A DNA stretch of 39,285 bases from an uncultured Eubacteriales bacterium (GCA_900320285.1 ONRQ01000010.1:1-39285), one strand, 5' to 3'. Positions 1 to 8,740 are shown, counted from the first letter of the stretch. The notes: generated by a model not told the origin, from the sequence alone. A program made the numbers and translations.

Positions 1-618
1 AGCGTATGCCCGGATGTAGTAATGGATGTTACATTCACAGGTTCGTGGTATGACGAGACTGCTGAGAAGGAGGGCGCTACAAACCTGATCAACGGCGGAT
101 GCGACCTCATCAGCCAGCACGCTGACTCCATGGGAGCTCCTACAGCATGCGAGAACGCAGGTATTCCTGACGTTTCCTACAACGGAAGCACAGTTGACGC
201 TTGCCCTAACACATTCATCGTAGCTTCCAAGATCAACTGGTCGCCTTACTATGAATATGTAATCAATGCTGTTCAGAACGGCGAGACTATGGAGCCAGAC
301 TGGACAGGAACTATCGCTACAGGTTCTGTTGAGCTCACAGAGGTCAACGAGCAGGCAGCGGCTCCTGGAACAGTTGAGAAGCTCGAGGAGGTCAAGGCCG
401 GTCTCGAGGACGGTTCTATCCATGTATATGACACAAGTACATTCACGGTTGAGGGAGCGGCTCTCGATTCCTACAAGGCTGACGTTGACACCGATCCTGC
501 ATATGAGGGCGACACAGAGGTAATCTCCGATGGTTACTTCCATGAGTCCGAGTACAGATCGGCTCCTTACTTCGATCTGCAGATCGACGGCATCAACCTG
601 CTCGATACTGCGTTCTAA
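1..618 (+). CDS. BMP-family nucleoside ABC transporter substrate-binding protein, 3' end
   Basis: This is the C-terminal part of a substrate-binding protein; the frame is open from base 1, so the start lies outside the window. Visible residues include the NGGCDLISQHADS and the GIPDVSYNG stretches, which match the second lobe of the BMP/Med (PnrA-like) lipoprotein family that binds purine nucleosides. The family usually has about 350-400 residues with a lipoprotein signal, which would be upstream. The ATPase and two permeases of the same transporter follow at once, and adenine deaminase follows them, so a purine nucleoside or related ligand is likely. Specificity is inferred from family and context only; some BMP proteins bind other ligands. 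Confidence 0.85.
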   Translation, partial: SVCPDVVMDVTFTGSWYDETAEKEGATNLINGGCDLISQHADSMGAPTACENAGIPDVSYNGSTVDACPNTFIVASKINWSPYYEYVINAVQNGETMEPDWTGTIATGSVELTEVNEQAAAPGTVEKLEEVKAGLEDGSIHVYDTSTFTVEGAALDSYKADVDTDPAYEGDTEVISDGYFHESEYRSAPYFDLQIDGINLLDTAF

Positions 619-654
619 GATCAGTTAACAGAGCAATCGCTTGATCACAAAGAC

Positions 655-686
655 TTGACCGGTCTCGCGGGAGCGAGGCCGGTCAA
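655..686 (+). terminator. GC-rich hairpin between binding protein and ATPase genes
   Basis: A 14-bp stem (655-668 with 673-686, one G-U pair) closes a GGGA tetraloop. No clear T tract follows, so it is more likely a 3' end stabiliser or partial terminator than a full stop. Such hairpins commonly let a binding protein be made in excess over its transporter. A second small hairpin (700-714, loop GTG) lies just before the ATPase ribosome site. Confidence 0.5.
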
Positions 687-730
687 AGTTTAAGAAAAAC
701 GGGATGTGATCCCGGAAGGGGGATGATTTT

Positions 731-2299
731 TTGCAAGACAACAGAACACCCGCAGTTTCGATGAGAAACATTACAAAAACATTCGGCACCATAGTAGCCA
801 ACAACAAGGTCAACCTCGACATCTACAAGGGTGAGATCCTCTCTCTCCTCGGAGAGAACGGCTCGGGCAAGACCACGTTGATGAACATGCTGTCCGGTAT
901 TTATTATCCTGATGAAGGCGAGATCCTGATTGACGGCAAGCCCGTACAGATCTCATCGCCTAAGGATGCATATGATTACGGTATCGGAATGATCCACCAG
1001 CACTTCAAACTGGTGAATATCTTCAGCGCTGCGCAGAACATTATCCTCGGCATGGAGTCCGACCAGGGTGTTAAAAATACCCGCTTCGGAAAACTTGACA
1101 TAGAGAGGGCATCAAAGCGCATACGCGAGATCTGCGACCTTTACGGATTCGATGTTGATCCGGATCAGAAGGTTTACGACATGTCAGTGTCACAGAAACA
1201 GACGGTAGAGATCGTTAAGGTGCTCTACAGGGGAGCAGACATTCTGATACTTGATGAGCCTACCGCTGTACTGACTCCGCAGGAGACGGAAAAACTCTTC
1301 AACGTGCTGCGCAACATGAAGGCAGACGGAAAAACTGTCATCATTATCACTCACAAGCTGCACGAGGTAGAGGCTATCTCTGACAGAGTAGCAATACTTC
1401 GCAAGGGTGAGTATATCGGAGATCTGATAACAAGCGAGACCAACGCTCAGGAAATGACCAACATGATGGTAGGGCGTGAGGTCGAGCTCAATATAGACAG
1501 GCCTGAACCAAAGAACGTAAAACCACGTGTCATTATAAAAGACATGACAGTCAGGTCGGAAGACGGCATCCTCAAACTCGATCATGTTTCCTTTACGGCT
1601 AATACCGGAGAAGTGCTCGGCATCGCCGGCATCTCGGGCTGCGGTCAGAAGGAACTTCTTGAAGCAATAGCCGGACTTCAGCCTATCGAAAAGGGCGAGA
1701 TCATATATGTTGAGGATGACGGAACGGAAACAAATCTCGTAGGAATGGATCCTCTCGAGATCGATAAGAAGGGAGTATCGCTCGCTTTCGTACCTGAAGA
1801 CAGACTCGGCATGGGCCTTGTGGCAAACATGAACCTCGCAGACAACATGATGCTGAGGTCGTTCAGGAGAAAGGGCAGTATTGCCGGTTTCACGGACCGC
1901 AAGACACCTTGGGAGCTTGCGGAAAAGGTTGTGGAAGAGCTCGAAGTCGTTACTCCGGGCATTGAAACACCGGTCAGAAGGCTTTCAGGAGGAAACGTAC
2001 AGAAGGTGCTGGTAGGCCGTGAAATAGCCATGAACCCTACGGTGCTGATGTCGGCATACGCAGTCAGAGGACTGGACATCAATGCCTCATATACTATTTA
2101 CGATCTTATCAATCAGCAGAAAGAACGCGGAGTAGCCGTAATATTCGTCGGAGAAGACCTCGACGTTCTGCTCGAACTCAGTGACCGCATACTTGTACTG
2201 TGCGGAGGTAAGGTGAGCGGTATCGTCGACGGCAGAACAGCCGACAAGAATTCAGTAGGACTGCTCATGACAAAGGTCGGAGGTGATGCAGTTGGATAA
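731..2299 (+). CDS. Nucleoside ABC transporter, double ATPase subunit
   Basis: This 522-residue protein has two fused ABC ATPase domains, as in sugar/nucleoside importers of the RbsA/NupO type, and powers uptake by the two permeases that follow. The start is a TTG at 731 after a GGAAGGGGG ribosome site. Domain 1 has Walker A GENGSGKT at residues 41-48 and Walker B LILDEPTAVLTP. Its signature is MSVSQKQ instead of the usual LSVGQ. Domain 2 has a degenerate P-loop (GISGCGQKE), an intact LSGGNVQKV signature, and LMSAYAVRGLD where relatives usually have a QPTRGLD version, so the second site is probably not a normal hydrolysis site. The gene overlaps the first permease by 17 bases, which suggests translational coupling. 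Confidence 0.92.
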   Translation: MQDNRTPAVSMRNITKTFGTIVANNKVNLDIYKGEILSLLGENGSGKTTLMNMLSGIYYPDEGEILIDGKPVQISSPKDAYDYGIGMIHQHFKLVNIFSAAQNIILGMESDQGVKNTRFGKLDIERASKRIREICDLYGFDVDPDQKVYDMSVSQKQTVEIVKVLYRGADILILDEPTAVLTPQETEKLFNVLRNMKADGKTVIIITHKLHEVEAISDRVAILRKGEYIGDLITSETNAQEMTNMMVGREVELNIDRPEPKNVKPRVIIKDMTVRSEDGILKLDHVSFTANTGEVLGIAGISGCGQKELLEAIAGLQPIEKGEIIYVEDDGTETNLVGMDPLEIDKKGVSLAFVPEDRLGMGLVANMNLADNMMLRSFRRKGSIAGFTDRKTPWELAEKVVEELEVVTPGIETPVRRLSGGNVQKVLVGREIAMNPTVLMSAYAVRGLDINASYTIYDLINQQKERGVAVIFVGEDLDVLLELSDRILVLCGGKVSGIVDGRTADKNSVGLLMTKVGGDAVG

Positions 2300-3401
2300 G
2301 CAGAAAAAAGAACCATTGATCCACATCACTAAGAGAAAGATGATCTCTAAGAAACATGAGTGGGCAATCAGACTGGGAAGTATCGTTATAGCGCTCATCG
2401 TATGCGCTATCATTACTACCATCACTACACATCTTAATCCGATCGCAGTATACGCTTCGATGTGGGAAGGCTCGTTCGGTACAGAGCGTAAAATATGGGC
2501 TCTTCTTAAAGAACTGTCCATCCTGCTCATGATATCCGTAGCTCTCGCACCGTCCTTCAAGATGAAGTTCTGGAACCTCGGCGGAGGAGGCCAGACAATG
2601 GCCGGCGTCCTTGCTACGGCAGCCTGCATGATAACTCTTGCAGACAAAATGCCAAGCGGCGCAATAATGTTCGTATCGTTCATATCGGCTCTCTGCGCAG
2701 GCGCACTCTGGGCATTCATCCCGGCGTTCTGCAAGGCTAAATGGAACACGAACGAGACTCTGTTCACTCTGATGATGAACTATGTTGCCACACAGCTGGT
2801 GGCATACTACATTATCATCTGGGAGTCTCCTAAGGGATCCGGAAAGATCGGTATTATCAATCCTAACACTGAAGCAGGCTGGCTGCCTGTTATCGCAGGA
2901 AAGCAGTATCTGCTCGTTGTTATCGCAGCTATTATCGTCACGGTGTTCATGTATATCTACCTGAGATATACCAAGCACGGATACGAGCTCAGCGTAGTAG
3001 GTGAGAGCCAGAATACAGCGAAATACGTTGGTATAAACGTAGGCAAGGTTATCGTCCGTACGCTCATACTTACAGGTCTGATCTGCGGATTCGTAGGCTG
3101 GCTGCTTGTAGCCGGTACCGACCACACCATGACAACCACCATTGAAGCCGGAAGAGGATTCCTCGGCGTCATGGTAGCATGGCTCGCGCACTTCAACCCT
3201 ATCGGAATGGTGCTCTCCGGACTGCTCCTCGTGTTTATGGGCAGAGGCGCAGGTGAGATCTCCACAACGTTCGGACTTAATAAGTCGTTCGGAGACATTC
3301 TCACCGGAATAATTCTCTTCTTCGTAATAGGAAGCGAATTCTTCATCAACTATCAGGTGCACTTCCGTAAATCACACAGAAAGGAGGCTGCAGATGTTTA
3401 G
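2283..3401 (+). CDS. Nucleoside ABC transporter permease 1
   Basis: A 372-residue membrane protein of the BPD_transp_2 (LivH/RbsC/NupP) permease family. After a basic cytoplasmic N-terminus (residues 1-25, rich in Lys) there are about 8-10 hydrophobic segments, with family-typical stretches such as KFWNLGGGGQ, and GHEL-like YELSVVGESQNTAKYVGI. It overlaps the upstream ATPase by 17 bases and the second permease by 8, so the three are one operon. With the BMP lipoprotein it would form the heterodimeric channel. Nucleoside specificity is inferred from the whole transporter set. Confidence 0.9.
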   Translation: MMQLDKQKKEPLIHITKRKMISKKHEWAIRLGSIVIALIVCAIITTITTHLNPIAVYASMWEGSFGTERKIWALLKELSILLMISVALAPSFKMKFWNLGGGGQTMAGVLATAACMITLADKMPSGAIMFVSFISALCAGALWAFIPAFCKAKWNTNETLFTLMMNYVATQLVAYYIIIWESPKGSGKIGIINPNTEAGWLPVIAGKQYLLVVIAAIIVTVFMYIYLRYTKHGYELSVVGESQNTAKYVGINVGKVIVRTLILTGLICGFVGWLLVAGTDHTMTTTIEAGRGFLGVMVAWLAHFNPIGMVLSGLLLVFMGRGAGEISTTFGLNKSFGDILTGIILFFVIGSEFFINYQVHFRKSHRKEAADV

Positions 3402-4380
3402 TCTTGTAACATTCATCCCGAGAGCGATCGTACAGAGTATTCCGCTCCTTCTCGGCTGCGTAGGCGAAACACTGAACGAAAAATCAGGCAGCCTTAACCT
3501 CGGTATCCCGGGCGTAATGTATGTAGGAGCTATCTGCGGAGTAATCGGATCATTCATGTATGAGAACTCCGGGGCAACATTCAACTCGTTCGTTGGCCTG
3601 CTGATACCAATATTATGCTGTATGCTGGGATCACTTCTGATGGGACTCATATTCTGTTTCCTGACAGTTACACTGAGGGCCAACCAGAACGTAACAGGTC
3701 TCGCAATGACTACTTTCGGTGTTGGCTTTGGTAACTTCTTCGGCGGATCAATCATCAAGCTGACCGGAGCTGAAGTTCCATCGATCGCACTCTCCGCTAC
3801 AAGCAAGGCCTTCAAGGCGACGCTGCCGTTTGCTGATAAGGCCGGTGTGGTAGGAACACTGCTCTTCTCTTACAGCTTTATGACATATGTGGCTATCGCA
3901 ATAGCGATTATCACAAGCTATGTTCTGAAGAGGACACGTACCGGACTCGAGCTCAGAGCCGTAGGAGAAAACCCTGCAACAGCTGATGCTGCAGGTATCA
4001 ATATCAACAGATATAAATACTTCTCGATCTGCATCGGATGTATGATCGCCGGAATCGGCGGACTCTACTATGTACTCGACTACGCAAGCGGAGTCTGGTC
4101 GAACGACGCATTCGGTGACAGAGGATGGCTCGCCATCGCACTGGTAATCTTCTCGATCTGGCGTCCGAACTGGGCTATCTGGGAATCGATGCTCTTCGGT
4201 GGACTCTATATACTTTATCTGTATCTTCCTACGGGCACCAACTTTGCCATCAAGGAAATCTACAAGATGTTACCGTATATAGTAACCATCGTCGTTCTGA
4301 TTGCTATAAGCATCAGAAACAAGCATGAGAATCAGCCGCCTGAAGCTCTCGGACTGCCGTACTTCAGAGAAGACCGATAG
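3394..4380 (+). CDS. Nucleoside ABC transporter permease 2
   Basis: A 328-residue permease of the same BPD_transp_2 family and the usual partner (NupQ-like) of permease 1. Family features include the early ETLNEKSGSLNLGIPGVM region and the later LELRAVGENPATADAAGI region, which corresponds to the cytoplasmic coupling loop facing the ATPase. About eight to nine hydrophobic segments are visible. The start is the ATG inside the end of permease 1, preceded by AAAGGAGG. It is the last transporter gene and is followed by a hairpin terminator and adenine deaminase. Confidence 0.9.
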   Translation: MFSLVTFIPRAIVQSIPLLLGCVGETLNEKSGSLNLGIPGVMYVGAICGVIGSFMYENSGATFNSFVGLLIPILCCMLGSLLMGLIFCFLTVTLRANQNVTGLAMTTFGVGFGNFFGGSIIKLTGAEVPSIALSATSKAFKATLPFADKAGVVGTLLFSYSFMTYVAIAIAIITSYVLKRTRTGLELRAVGENPATADAAGININRYKYFSICIGCMIAGIGGLYYVLDYASGVWSNDAFGDRGWLAIALVIFSIWRPNWAIWESMLFGGLYILYLYLPTGTNFAIKEIYKMLPYIVTIVVLIAISIRNKHENQPPEALGLPYFREDR

Positions 4381-4409
4381 CAATTTATTATTTCAGATAA
4401 CACAACATG

Positions 4410-4434
4410 AAAGGCGCTTAATTGCGCCTTTTAC
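4410..4434 (+). terminator. Intrinsic terminator or attenuator before adenine deaminase
   Basis: An 8-bp stem (AAAGGCGC, 4410-4417, with GCGCCTTT, 4424-4431), a 6-base loop, and a short T run. The adenine deaminase start is only 26 bases further on and there is no room for a promoter, so this probably allows partial readthrough. Confidence 0.65.
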
Positions 4435-4459
4435 TGCATAGACAGAAAGGAGGGGAGTC

Positions 4460-6166
4460 TTGAAATACGAAACATATAAGAAACTGGCGCCTGCTGCGCT
4501 GGGAAAAGTTAAAGCCGACCTCATTTTCAAGAACTGCAGAATAGTAGATGTTTTTACCGGCGAAGTCGTTGAAGGAAATATCGGCGTAAAGGACGGTATA
4601 ATCATCGGAGTCTCAAGATCTCTTCAGGGCAAGAAGGAGATAGATCTCAACGGTGCATATATCGCCCCGGGATTCATTGATGCCCATCTGCATCTTGAGT
4701 CAACTATGGTTGCCCCGGCGGAACTCGTGGCAACAGCAGCATCTTTCGGTACCACGACATTCATTGTAGACCCTCACGAGGCCTGCAATGTATCCGGAGC
4801 TGACGGCATACAGTACATTCTCGACCAGACTGAAAAGTCGAATGCGAATGTATTCGTAATGCTTCCTTCATGCGTACCGGCAACAAATATCGATGATAAT
4901 GGCTGCATGTTTGCGGCAAACGACATGTATCCGTTTGTAGGAAACGAGCGTATCCTCGGTCTGGGCGAAGTCATGGATGATGATGCAGTTATCGACGGAG
5001 ATCCGAGGATGTTCGCGAAGTTCGCACTTTTCGATCACCAGACCATTGACGGACACGCGCCGTTCCTTCCTAACAGGAAGCTTTCGGCATACAAACTCGC
5101 AGGTGTGGATACAGACCACGAGGCTTCATCATTCGAGTACGCTCTCGAGGAAGCCAGAAGAGGCATACACGTTCATGTACGTGAAGGTTCGGCTGCACAT
5201 AATGTGGATGACATTATAAGCGGCATAGTAAGAACAGGTATCGACACCGAACACTTCAGCTTCTGTACTGACGATAAGCACATCGAGGATATCCTGAGGG
5301 AAGGTCATATCGTATATAACGTCAGAAGAGCTGTACAGCTTGGCCTCGATCCGTTCAAAGCTATCAAGATGGCTACGATCAACACCGCTAAGTGCTATGG
5401 CCTTAAACATATGGGCGCCATCGCACCGGGTTATCAGGCAGACTTCGTAATTTTTGACAACATGAAGGATTTCAATGTGCTTGATGTATACTTCAAAGGC
5501 AAGCGCATCGACAGGGATGCTCCTGTAAAGGTCAAAAAGTGCCCGCCGCATCTGAAGCACACGGTGAATATCAGCAAGGTGAGTGCTTCTGACTTTGCTC
5601 TTCCGATCAGATCAAAGACTACTCATGTTATCGGAATGGAGCCTAAGCAGATCGTGACCAGCGATATTGTCGCTCACTTCCCTAAGACTGAGAACTTTGT
5701 TCCTCATGACGGCTGGCTCAAGATCGCTGCTGTCGAAAGACATCAGAACAGCGGTAAGATCGGCGTTGCAGTCACGAAGGGTTACGGTATCAAGGGCGGA
5801 GCGGTCGCATCATCCGTTTCACATGACTCGCACAATATCATCGTAATAGGCGACAACGACGAAGATATCGCAATTGCAGTAAACGAGATAGCACGTGTCC
5901 AGGGCGGATATACCGTTGTTGAGAACGGCAAGGTCTTTGAGACTCTGCCTCTGCCTATCATGGGACTCATGACTGATGTACACTTCGCGGAAGTAAACGA
6001 AAAACTCAGGGTGATGAAGGAGAAAGCATATGCAATGGGCGTGTCTGAAGACTTCGACCCGTTCATAACTCTCTCATTTATGGCTCTCACTGTAATACCT
6101 GAGCTCCGTGTCACTCCGAGAGGTCTGTACAGAGTATCTGATAAAGGATCCGGATTCATTAAATAA
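4460..6166 (+). CDS. ade: Adenine deaminase (adenine to hypoxanthine)
   Basis: A 568-residue amidohydrolase of the AdeC/Ade family, which converts adenine to hypoxanthine plus ammonia and would feed the xanthine dehydrogenases further on. The start is TTG at 4460 behind GAAAGGAGGGGAG. Metal-site motifs are GFIDAHLHLEST near residues 70-82, PHEACNVSG near 110, HVREGSAAHN near 238, and CTDDKH near 268, followed by the C-terminal family domain. Length is within the usual 560-600. It sits directly after the purine-type transporter. The stop codon TAA shares its last A with an ATG of a 45-codon open frame. Confidence 0.93.
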   Translation: MKYETYKKLAPAALGKVKADLIFKNCRIVDVFTGEVVEGNIGVKDGIIIGVSRSLQGKKEIDLNGAYIAPGFIDAHLHLESTMVAPAELVATAASFGTTTFIVDPHEACNVSGADGIQYILDQTEKSNANVFVMLPSCVPATNIDDNGCMFAANDMYPFVGNERILGLGEVMDDDAVIDGDPRMFAKFALFDHQTIDGHAPFLPNRKLSAYKLAGVDTDHEASSFEYALEEARRGIHVHVREGSAAHNVDDIISGIVRTGIDTEHFSFCTDDKHIEDILREGHIVYNVRRAVQLGLDPFKAIKMATINTAKCYGLKHMGAIAPGYQADFVIFDNMKDFNVLDVYFKGKRIDRDAPVKVKKCPPHLKHTVNISKVSASDFALPIRSKTTHVIGMEPKQIVTSDIVAHFPKTENFVPHDGWLKIAAVERHQNSGKIGVAVTKGYGIKGGAVASSVSHDSHNIIVIGDNDEDIAIAVNEIARVQGGYTVVENGKVFETLPLPIMGLMTDVHFAEVNEKLRVMKEKAYAMGVSEDFDPFITLSFMALTVIPELRVTPRGLYRVSDKGSGFIK

Positions 6167-6303
6167 TGCCCGCATCTTACCCGGATATCTCCCTCGCGGA
6201 ATGGATTGCGGGTGTTTGTCGAAAGCTTGGAAAGCTTAAGGGCTGCGAGGTAATGAAATGCGACATGATTCACTACGATGTGAGGCCGCAACTCCGCTCA
6301 TGA
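6166..6303 (+). CDS. Possible 45-residue ORF coupled to adenine deaminase
   Basis: An ATG overlaps the adenine deaminase stop (TAATG) and opens a frame of 45 codons ending in TGA at 6301-6303. The product would be small, basic in the middle (RKLGKLKG), with three Cys, no membrane segment and no family I recognise. A frame of this length is not improbable by chance, and the DNA also forms nested inverted repeats, so it may instead be a structured RNA. Confidence 0.25.
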   Translation: MPASYPDISLAEWIAGVCRKLGKLKGCEVMKCDMIHYDVRPQLRS

Positions 6304-6322
6304 GCATATCCGGCGTGCGGGC
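6168..6322 (+). other. Nested inverted-repeat element, candidate structured RNA or MITE-like element
   Basis: The ends of this 155-base stretch pair over two blocks: 6168-6174 with 6316-6322 (7 bp) and 6181-6188 with 6306-6313 (8 bp), all Watson-Crick. Inside, 6192-6199 pairs with 6243-6250 (8 bp, one G-U) and encloses a small AAGCTT/AAGCTT hairpin (6223-6237). TTGCGG (6206-6211) could also pair with CCGCAA (6286-6291). There is no T tract, so a simple terminator is unlikely. I do not recognise an Rfam family. No clear target-site duplication is seen. Confidence 0.45.
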
Positions 6323-6372
6323 TTATACTAAAGATGCAATTTCAATCATGAGACAATTATCTAAAGCTGAAA

Positions 6373-7512
6373 ATGAATGATATTTTATTTAAACAGTTAA
6401 TGAATGAAGCTGTCAGAATAGCAGATAAACACTGGCAGTTTCTGCATACTATACCTGAAAGCGCATTTGAAGAACATGAGACGACCGCATATATTAAAGG
6501 GATATGCGGTCGTTATCCCGTAGAGAAAATTGATATCGGGATGGATACCGGAGCGGTATATTACCTCGATGCGGGCTGCGATGAGACAATAGCTCTCAGA
6601 GCGGATATTGATGCTCTGCTGACTGAACAGGGACCGCAGCACCTCTGCGGCCACGATGCACATTCGTCAACCCTGCTTGGCGCGATGCACTATCTCTGTG
6701 CTGTTAAAGAAGAACTTCCTTACAATGTGCTCTTTATATTCCAGCCGGCAGAAGAGGGGACGCGCGGCGCAAAGGCCATGCTCGATCACGGACTTCTTGA
6801 AAAAGTCCCGCAAAAGCCTGTACGCATATTCGGCATACACAACAGACCTGAAGTCGACTGCGGTGATGTAGTTGTCCATAAGGGCCCGCTGATGTCAGAG
6901 AAAAACATCTACAGGATCACTTATACAGGTGTTCCCGGCCATGGTTCACTGCCTCACAAGTGCGTCGATCCTATAATCGCCGCCGCGTCATTCGTTACCG
7001 GGCTGCAGACGATAGTGAGCAGAAATGTGGATCCGTTTCAGCCGGTCATCTGTACCGTTAACAGCATATCAGCCGGAGCCCCGGAGATCCCGGTACCTAA
7101 GGACGCAGTGATCACAGGCTACTTCAGATCGTTCGATCATGATACTCATTCTCGGATGGAAAAGAGGCTCAGACGGCTTGCAGAGAATACTGCGGAAGCT
7201 TTTGAGTGCGGATGCGATATCAGCATCGTTCATGCTGTTCCTGCGGTAGACAATTCAGAGAAAATGTATCTTGTGGCAATGCGTGCGGCTGAAGCTGCCG
7301 TCGGCAAAGAACATATAGTGGAAAGCCAGGCCTGTATGGCTTCGGAAGATTTCGCGGTATTCGGCGAAGAGATACCTTCGTTCTTCTACTGGGTAGGGAG
7401 CGGAACGCCGGGTAAGGAATGCGCGTCATGGCATGATCCGGCATTCAGTGTGGATCCTCATTATATGGAGACTGCAATTCCGGTGTTATGTGCGTCTGCA
7501 ATGACACGATAA
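6373..7512 (+). CDS. M20 family metallo-amidohydrolase
   Basis: A 379-residue zinc amidohydrolase of the M20D type (N-acyl amino acid or carbamoyl/amide hydrolases). Motifs in order are LRADIDALL, LCGHDAHSS (with the Cys and His metal ligands), FQPAEEGTRGA (catalytic Glu pair), FGIHNRP, and GHGSLPHKC in the dimerisation domain, with a late His in WHDP. Length is typical. The ribosome site is weak. Its position between adenine deaminase and the molybdenum genes suggests a role in nitrogen salvage, but the substrate cannot be read from the sequence. The ADIDALL motif is followed directly by the GHD region, slightly shorter than in many relatives. Confidence 0.85.
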   Translation: MNDILFKQLMNEAVRIADKHWQFLHTIPESAFEEHETTAYIKGICGRYPVEKIDIGMDTGAVYYLDAGCDETIALRADIDALLTEQGPQHLCGHDAHSSTLLGAMHYLCAVKEELPYNVLFIFQPAEEGTRGAKAMLDHGLLEKVPQKPVRIFGIHNRPEVDCGDVVVHKGPLMSEKNIYRITYTGVPGHGSLPHKCVDPIIAAASFVTGLQTIVSRNVDPFQPVICTVNSISAGAPEIPVPKDAVITGYFRSFDHDTHSRMEKRLRRLAENTAEAFECGCDISIVHAVPAVDNSEKMYLVAMRAAEAAVGKEHIVESQACMASEDFAVFGEEIPSFFYWVGSGTPGKECASWHDPAFSVDPHYMETAIPVLCASAMTR

Positions 7513-7540
7513 ACTAAAATGGTTTTAGTTTTAAACTTCA

Positions 7541-7568
7541 AAAAACAGCCCTAAATTGGGCTGTTTTT
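7541..7568 (+). terminator. Strong intrinsic terminator
   Basis: AACAGCCC and GGGCTGTT form the stem (about 7544-7551 with 7558-7565) around a TAAATT loop, with A runs on one side and five T on the other. It ends the amidohydrolase unit. An AT-rich hairpin (7512-7519 with 7523-7530) lies just upstream. Confidence 0.9.
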
Positions 7569-7569
7569 A

Positions 7570-7599
7570 TTGATTTTGCGTTTATTTCGCGCCTATAAT
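7570..7599 (+). promoter_or_regulatory. Sigma-A type promoter for the molybdenum block
   Basis: TTGATT at 7570-7575 and TATAAT at 7594-7599 are separated by 18 bases. It lies right after the terminator and 60 bases before the MoeA-like gene, as expected for the start of a new unit. Confidence 0.6.
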
Positions 7600-7658
7600 T
7601 ATACAACGGTTTTAACTCTTGTTAACCGTAAAGCACTATCATATTAACGAGGACTGAG

Positions 7659-8681
7659 ATGAGACTGATGAAAACAGAAGATGCCGTAGGGCAGGTGATC
7701 TGCCACGACATCACGCAGATCATAAAAGACGTCAAAAAAGACGCCGTGTTCCGTAAGGGACATATCATAAAGGAAGAGGATATACCTGTCCTGCTTTCTG
7801 TCGGGAAGGATCACATATACGTATGGGAAAACGATGAGACCATGATGCACGAGAACGATGCAGCTGAGGTGCTGTGCGCCATCTGCAAGGGCAATAACAT
7901 GTGCCGTGGAAGCGTCAAGGAAGGCAAGATCGAACTCTCGGCTGAGTGCGATGGCGTGCTCAGGATCGACAGGGAAAAGCTGACGGCTGTAAATTCGTTC
8001 GGACAGATGATGATAGCTACACGCCATGGTGACTTCCCGGTGAAAAAGGGTGACAAGCTTGCAGGTACGCGCATAATCCCGCTCGTCATAGAGAAGGAAA
8101 AGATGGAGCAGGTGAAAGCGGCTGCGGGTGATAAACCTATTATGAGCGTAGAACCGTACATTTTCCGCAAAGCAGGAATAGTCAGCACCGGCAATGAGGT
8201 TTTCTACGGACGCATAAAAGATGAGTTCACTCCTGTTGTAAAGGACAAGCTTGAGGAGTACGGCGCCGAAGTCGCAGGAATCAGGATGTCTGATGACAAC
8301 AATGAAAATATCGAGAAGTGCATCAGGGCGTTCATCGACGAAGGCTGTGACATGGTTGTCTGCACCGGAGGTATGAGTGTAGACCCTGATGACAGGACTC
8401 CTCTGGCAATACGTAATATATGCGGCAGTGCTGTTACCTACGGAGCTCCGGTACTGCCGGGCGCGATGTTTATGCTTGCATACTACGGAGAAAACAACAT
8501 TCCTGTCATGGGACTTCCGGGATGCGTGATGTATGCCCGCAGGACGATCTTTGATATCGTACTGCCAAGGATCATGACAGGAGAGATACTGGAAAAGAAA
8601 GACTTCGACAGACTCGGAGAGGGTGGGCTTTGCCTGAACTGCAAAGTATGCACCTTCCCGAACTGCGGATTCGGCAAATAA
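7659..8681 (+). CDS. MoeA/CinA-like molybdopterin-binding protein with Cys-rich tail
   Basis: A 340-residue protein with a molybdopterin-binding (MoCF_biosynth) domain at about residues 165-310: VSTGNEVFYGRI, later VVCTGGMSVDPDDRTP and PVMGLPGC. The N-terminal 160 residues are unlike full MoeA. The extreme C-terminus carries four Cys in the pattern C-x2-C-x2-C-x4-C, possibly a metal or cluster site. Family members sit beside molybdate transporters and molybdenum hydroxylases, so a role in inserting or handling molybdenum cofactor is likely; the exact step is not known to me. It heads the unit with modABC. Confidence 0.8.
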   Translation: MRLMKTEDAVGQVICHDITQIIKDVKKDAVFRKGHIIKEEDIPVLLSVGKDHIYVWENDETMMHENDAAEVLCAICKGNNMCRGSVKEGKIELSAECDGVLRIDREKLTAVNSFGQMMIATRHGDFPVKKGDKLAGTRIIPLVIEKEKMEQVKAAAGDKPIMSVEPYIFRKAGIVSTGNEVFYGRIKDEFTPVVKDKLEEYGAEVAGIRMSDDNNENIEKCIRAFIDEGCDMVVCTGGMSVDPDDRTPLAIRNICGSAVTYGAPVLPGAMFMLAYYGENNIPVMGLPGCVMYARRTIFDIVLPRIMTGEILEKKDFDRLGEGGLCLNCKVCTFPNCGFGK

Positions 8682-8740
8682 ATAAGGTGTTACAATCCAA
8701 AAGCGCGCTGGACTTTAACATATATAAATTAGTTCTGTTT

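Noticed and set aside
618-730. Riboswitch before the nucleoside ATPase
   Set aside because: Only two simple hairpins are seen; no conserved aptamer pattern was recognised.
2265-3362. 365-codon open frame on the minus strand
   Set aside because: It lies fully under the well-supported permease on the plus strand, is rich in Cys, His and Tyr without any domain, and has no ribosome site; it is a reading-frame shadow.
6221-6237. Tandem GAAAGCTT copies as a repeat array
   Set aside because: Only two copies; they are better explained as the arms of a small hairpin within the larger element.
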